DNA of 36,509 bases, taken from NCBI GenBank assembly GCA_009783315.1, contig WRHI01000021.1, positions 1 to 36,509 on the forward strand. Direction: 5' to 3'. Positions within the stretch are counted from its first letter, which is position 1, and every line of letters begins with the position of its first letter. Made by a program: the position numbers and the translations under genes. Shown here piece after piece: positions 34,045-36,509 of this stretch. The notes beneath the pieces were generated by a model. That model was not told the DNA's origin. It did no database searches and saw only the letters and a program-made list of their open reading frames with translations. The DNA comes from Peptococcaceae bacterium (GTDB lineage: Bacteria > Bacillota > Desulfitobacteriia > Desulfitobacteriales > Syntrophobotulaceae).

Positions 34045-34090
34045 CATTGTCCATTGTCAATTGTCCATTGTCAATTGTCCATTGTCAATT
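34045..34090. repeat. (TCCATTG)n heptamer array, unit 5
   Basis: Six to seven heptamers, alternating CATTGTC and CAATTGTC. It contributes the last codons (TMDN) and stop of the pseudouridine synthase gene. With 33961-33993 it can form a hairpin. Confidence 0.85.
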
Positions 34091-34958
34091 GTTTTAGTTC
34101 GGCGATTTCCCGGGGCGTTAGCCTGCGATAGGCACCCGAGACCAGGTTTTGCATGTTTAGTGAAGCGTATGATGTTCGTTCCAGCGCCAGCACCTCATAG
34201 CCGAAGTGTTCGAACATGCGACGCACTTGCCGGTTGCGTCCTTCGCTAAGAGTCATTTCTGCCCAATGTTCCGGGGAGGATGTTGTGTTGGATACCGGGC
34301 TGACAACGACTTTTGCCGGACGCGTCATCCCGTCCTCAAGGGGTACGCCCCGCCGAAGGGTTAGCAGATCTTCTTTGTTCAGGGCTTTGTTCAGGCGGAT
34401 TCGGTAGGTTTTTGGTACGCCATAGCGCGGGTGGGTGAGTTTTAGGGTCAAATCGCCGTCGTTGGTTAGAAGCAATAGCCCCGATGTCTCATAATCGAGA
34501 CGCCCCACCGGATATACGCGGCCCATCTCTTTTGGCAATAGATCCCGGACATTCTTGCGGCCATGTTCGTCTTTGACGGTGCTCAATACGCGAATCGGTT
34601 TGTGCAGCATGATATAGATGTGGGGATTTGCTCTTAGTTCCACTTTTTTGCCGTCGATTTCGACGCGGTCGCGGGACGTTATCAGGCGTCCCTGTTCTGT
34701 CACCACTTGGCCGTTGATCTTGATGCGGCCCTGCTCTACCATTTTTTCAATCTGACGCCGCGATGCCACACCCGCGCCCGCCAGAACTTTTTGCAGGCGG
34801 GACATTTCGTCTGTTTGCGGGGTGTTCGCCGTTCCCGTGTTCGCCGTTCCCTTGTTTACCCTGCGCCTGTTCGATGTCCGTGAGTCCGTTGGGGAATCCG
34901 GCGTTGGCACCGAGGCTTTTTGCGGACGCGCGGGGTTGGTGTCTTTATGAGTTTTCAT
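34071..34958 (-). CDS. RluB/RsuA-family pseudouridine synthase
   Basis: A 295-aa enzyme. A variable, charged N-terminus (about 1-45, with a 15-base duplication encoding GTANTGTANT) leads into an S4 RNA-binding domain (MSRLQKVLAGAGVASRRQIEKM) and the catalytic domain with the GRLDYETSGLLLLTNDG motif (catalytic Asp) and SEGRNRQVRRM. RluB modifies 23S rRNA near U2605; RsuA-type 16S sites are possible. ATG 34958 follows GAGGA; 14 bases overlap the upstream threonine ammonia-lyase gene, so they are co-transcribed. The final TMDN is repeat-derived. Confidence 0.9.
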   Translation of the reverse strand: MKTHKDTNPARPQKASVPTPDSPTDSRTSNRRRVNKGTANTGTANTPQTDEMSRLQKVLAGAGVASRRQIEKMVEQGRIKINGQVVTEQGRLITSRDRVEIDGKKVELRANPHIYIMLHKPIRVLSTVKDEHGRKNVRDLLPKEMGRVYPVGRLDYETSGLLLLTNDGDLTLKLTHPRYGVPKTYRIRLNKALNKEDLLTLRRGVPLEDGMTRPAKVVVSPVSNTTSSPEHWAEMTLSEGRNRQVRRMFEHFGYEVLALERTSYASLNMQNLVSGAYRRLTPREIAELKQLTMDN

Positions 34959-36204
34959 TCTGATCCTCGTTTGCGGGGTCTGCCTCTGACTCCATAAGCA
35001 CCCGGTACCCTTCACGCTCCAGATCCGAGACGACCTGGCGTCCGTGTTCAAATCCGCCGACTTCACAGACCACATGCAAGATTGCTTCATCAATATCAAG
35101 ATCGGCTTTGAGGCGGTCGTGCTGGACCATGGTGATGTTGGCATTGTTGTCCGCCACAATGGCGGCGAATTTTTCCAGGCTGCCCGGCACGTCGCGCATC
35201 ACCGTCTGGAATTTCATACTGCGGCCGCGGGTGAGCAGCCCTTTTTCCACGATACGGTGAATGAAACTCACGTCAATGTTGCCTCCCGAGAGCAGGCAGA
35301 CGATTTTTTTGCCTTCGATATTGAGTTTGCGGTTGTGCAAAGCCGCTGCCAGGGAAACCGCTCCGGCCGGTTCCACCACCTGTTTGGAACGTTCCAGCAG
35401 CATGAGAATGGTGGCGGCGATATCGCTGTCGGAGACGGTGAGCATATCGTCCACATAGGTGTTGATGATTTCCATCGTCCGGGCGCCCGGTTTTTTGACG
35501 GCGATACCGTCGGCGATGGTATGCAGTTTTTCGTCAATGACCATAGTTTGGCTCCGAAAAGACCGCGCGATGTTCTGGGCGCCGGCGGCTTGGACGCCGA
35601 CAATCCGCACCCGGGGGTTGACTTGTTTCACACAGGAAGCAATCCCCGCCAGCAGACCGCCGCCGCCCGCGGGTACAAAAATGATGTCCACGCCAGGCAA
35701 ATCCCGCAGAATCTCCAGTCCGATGGTTCCTTGGCCGGCGATAATGTCGTCGTCATCAAACGGATGGATAAAAACAGCGCCGGTTTCTTCCTGGATCGCC
35801 ATGGCTCTGTCATATGCGTCGTCATAGATAACGCCGTGAAGTTCCACCTTGCAGCCGTACCCTTGGGTCGCCTGGACTTTGGCGATAGGCGCGCTGCGGG
35901 GCATAACGATGGTAGCCCCTACGCCCGCGGCGTTGGCCGCGAAAGCCACCCCTTGCGCGTGGTTACCCGCGCTGGATGCCACAACGGCGCTGAGACTGCC
36001 TTGTTCGCAGAGTTTCATGATCTTGTTGTAGGCGCCGCGCACTTTGAAACTGCCGGTTTTTTGTAGGTTCTCGAATTTTAAATAGAGTTCGGCCCCGGTT
36101 GATTGAGAAAATGTTTTTGAGGAACTCAGCGGGATGTCATGAATAATAGTCTTCAGACGAGCCGCCGCTGCCTCGATATCTTTGAGCGCGATTATTGTCG
36201 CCAC
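34945..36204 (-). CDS. ilvA: Threonine ammonia-lyase with C-terminal ACT domain
   Basis: A 419-aa PLP enzyme that deaminates threonine to 2-oxobutanoate (first step to isoleucine, or catabolic). The PLP lysine is K54 in TGSFKVRGAYNK; the phosphate-binding glycine loop is PAGGGGLLAG; SSAGNHAQGVA is also conserved. Residues about 330-405 form a single ACT-like regulatory domain, as in the about 400-aa Firmicutes type. The catabolic name tdcB could apply instead. GTG 36204 is preceded by GGAAGAG at a short distance, so the start has some doubt. It is first in an operon with the RluB-type gene. Confidence 0.92.
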   Translation of the reverse strand: MATIIALKDIEAAAARLKTIIHDIPLSSSKTFSQSTGAELYLKFENLQKTGSFKVRGAYNKIMKLCEQGSLSAVVASSAGNHAQGVAFAANAAGVGATIVMPRSAPIAKVQATQGYGCKVELHGVIYDDAYDRAMAIQEETGAVFIHPFDDDDIIAGQGTIGLEILRDLPGVDIIFVPAGGGGLLAGIASCVKQVNPRVRIVGVQAAGAQNIARSFRSQTMVIDEKLHTIADGIAVKKPGARTMEIINTYVDDMLTVSDSDIAATILMLLERSKQVVEPAGAVSLAAALHNRKLNIEGKKIVCLLSGGNIDVSFIHRIVEKGLLTRGRSMKFQTVMRDVPGSLEKFAAIVADNNANITMVQHDRLKADLDIDEAILHVVCEVGGFEHGRQVVSDLEREGYRVLMESEADPANEDQNENS

Positions 36205-36260
36205 CTCTTCCTTGCTGTCTGAGTACCGATCTCTGATCTGTTCCTCAGGGATACTGTATC

Positions 36261-36289
36261 ATAATAGCAGAATTCGTTTATTGCTACAA
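36261..36289 (-). promoter_or_regulatory. Weak candidate promoter of ilvA
   Basis: On the minus strand TTGTAG (36289-36284), 17 bases and TATTAT (36266-36261) lie about 57 bases before the GTG at 36204. The -35 match is poor. No T-box or leader peptide is visible. Confidence 0.3.
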
Positions 36290-36299
36290 CACGGTTGCG

Positions 36300-36498
36300 A
36301 TGGAGGGGGTGCATATTTAAAAAGTGCATGAACTGACGATAAGGATAAGCAGAGCTTTCTGCCGCGGTGTTTTCCCGCAACTCAATGGTGAGTTGGAGGC
36401 AGATACCGCGCTGGCCAGTAACAGTGCCACGTCAGGGGTTGGGGAGCGGCAGACTCCAAAAGCCCGCGTATTTTTTTCGCCTTTCGGGGGCTGCGTCG
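36300..36498 (+). repeat. Interspersed repeat, copy B
   Basis: Counterpart of the repeat at 1-190, in inverted orientation. It starts GGGTGCATATTTAAAAAGTG and includes AGACTCCAAAAGCCCGCG at 36451-36468, exactly matching copy A. An open frame at 36324-36506 spans it but is not conserved in copy A. The window stops here. Confidence 0.7.
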
Positions 36499-36509
36499 GG
36501 CGGTGAGGC

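Noticed and set aside
36205..36300. T-box or leader peptide regulation of ilvA
   Set aside because: The space is too short and no T-box sequence or run of isoleucine codons is visible.
36324..36506. 60-codon ORF in repeat copy B
   Set aside because: The frame has stops in copy A and no ribosome binding site, so the repeat is probably non-coding.

Overview
The window reads as chromosomal DNA of an endospore-forming Firmicute, most likely class Clostridia. The support is a full-length spoIVA, a collagen-like/C1q-like protein pair of the spore-surface type, a Firmicutes-type T7SSb locus (FHA-EssC, EsaB-like, WXG100 proteins), BlaI/M56 regulator pairs, a DUF896 protein and strong AGGAGG-type ribosome binding sites. 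Genus cannot be decided from the sequence. Both ends carry diverged inverted copies of one ~190-bp repeat, which would fit a contig broken at repeats.

Layout. 1-5.7 kb: a secreted InlB-repeat protein with a hydrolase-like C-terminal domain, a ~240-bp palindrome, then a coupled blaI/M56 pair in which the M56 protein carries an extracytoplasmic InlB-repeat domain closely related to the one in the secreted protein. 5.7-8.2 kb: a degraded element remnant, then a coiled-coil surface protein and a collagen-like protein. 8.4-18.3 kb: mostly housekeeping (tRNA-Pro(GGG), spoIVA, a C_GCAxxG_C_C protein, an SLC13-type permease, DUF896-modB-modC, a TagO/WecA-type transferase, trmL, an Lrp regulator coupled to a class I aminotransferase). 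18.3-23.1 kb: a damaged region with an Rpn/PD-(D/E)XK pseudogene split by a 160-bp MITE, an IS5-transposase/BlaI chimera, a truncated second M56 gene, and a secreted modular protein containing a 799-bp identical duplication. 23.5-29.4 kb: the T7SS operon essC-esaB-like-WXG100-WXG100. 29.4-36.2 kb: repeats, then leftward genes for a histidine kinase-like protein, a membrane-anchored PEGA-like protein, a BaiN/YhiN-type flavoprotein, a polyferredoxin, an RluB-type pseudouridine synthase and threonine ammonia-lyase.

How the genes may work together. The first regulatory unit looks like a signalling module: BlaI represses, the M56 membrane metalloprotease senses through InlB repeats that replace the usual penicillin-binding sensor, and the probable target is the neighbouring secreted protein with the matching repeats. 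A second, rearranged copy (IS5-BlaI chimera plus truncated M56) lies beside another large secreted protein with InlB-type and carbohydrate-binding-like modules. This pairing is my inference and the strongest candidate for an undescribed system. A second theme is abundant repeat DNA: a MITE with a TA target duplication, heptamer (CAATGGA)n arrays that supply the C-termini of two genes, 35-bp tandem repeats, a perfect 24-bp hairpin beside a GGGGTTA-like tract, and a very long palindrome.
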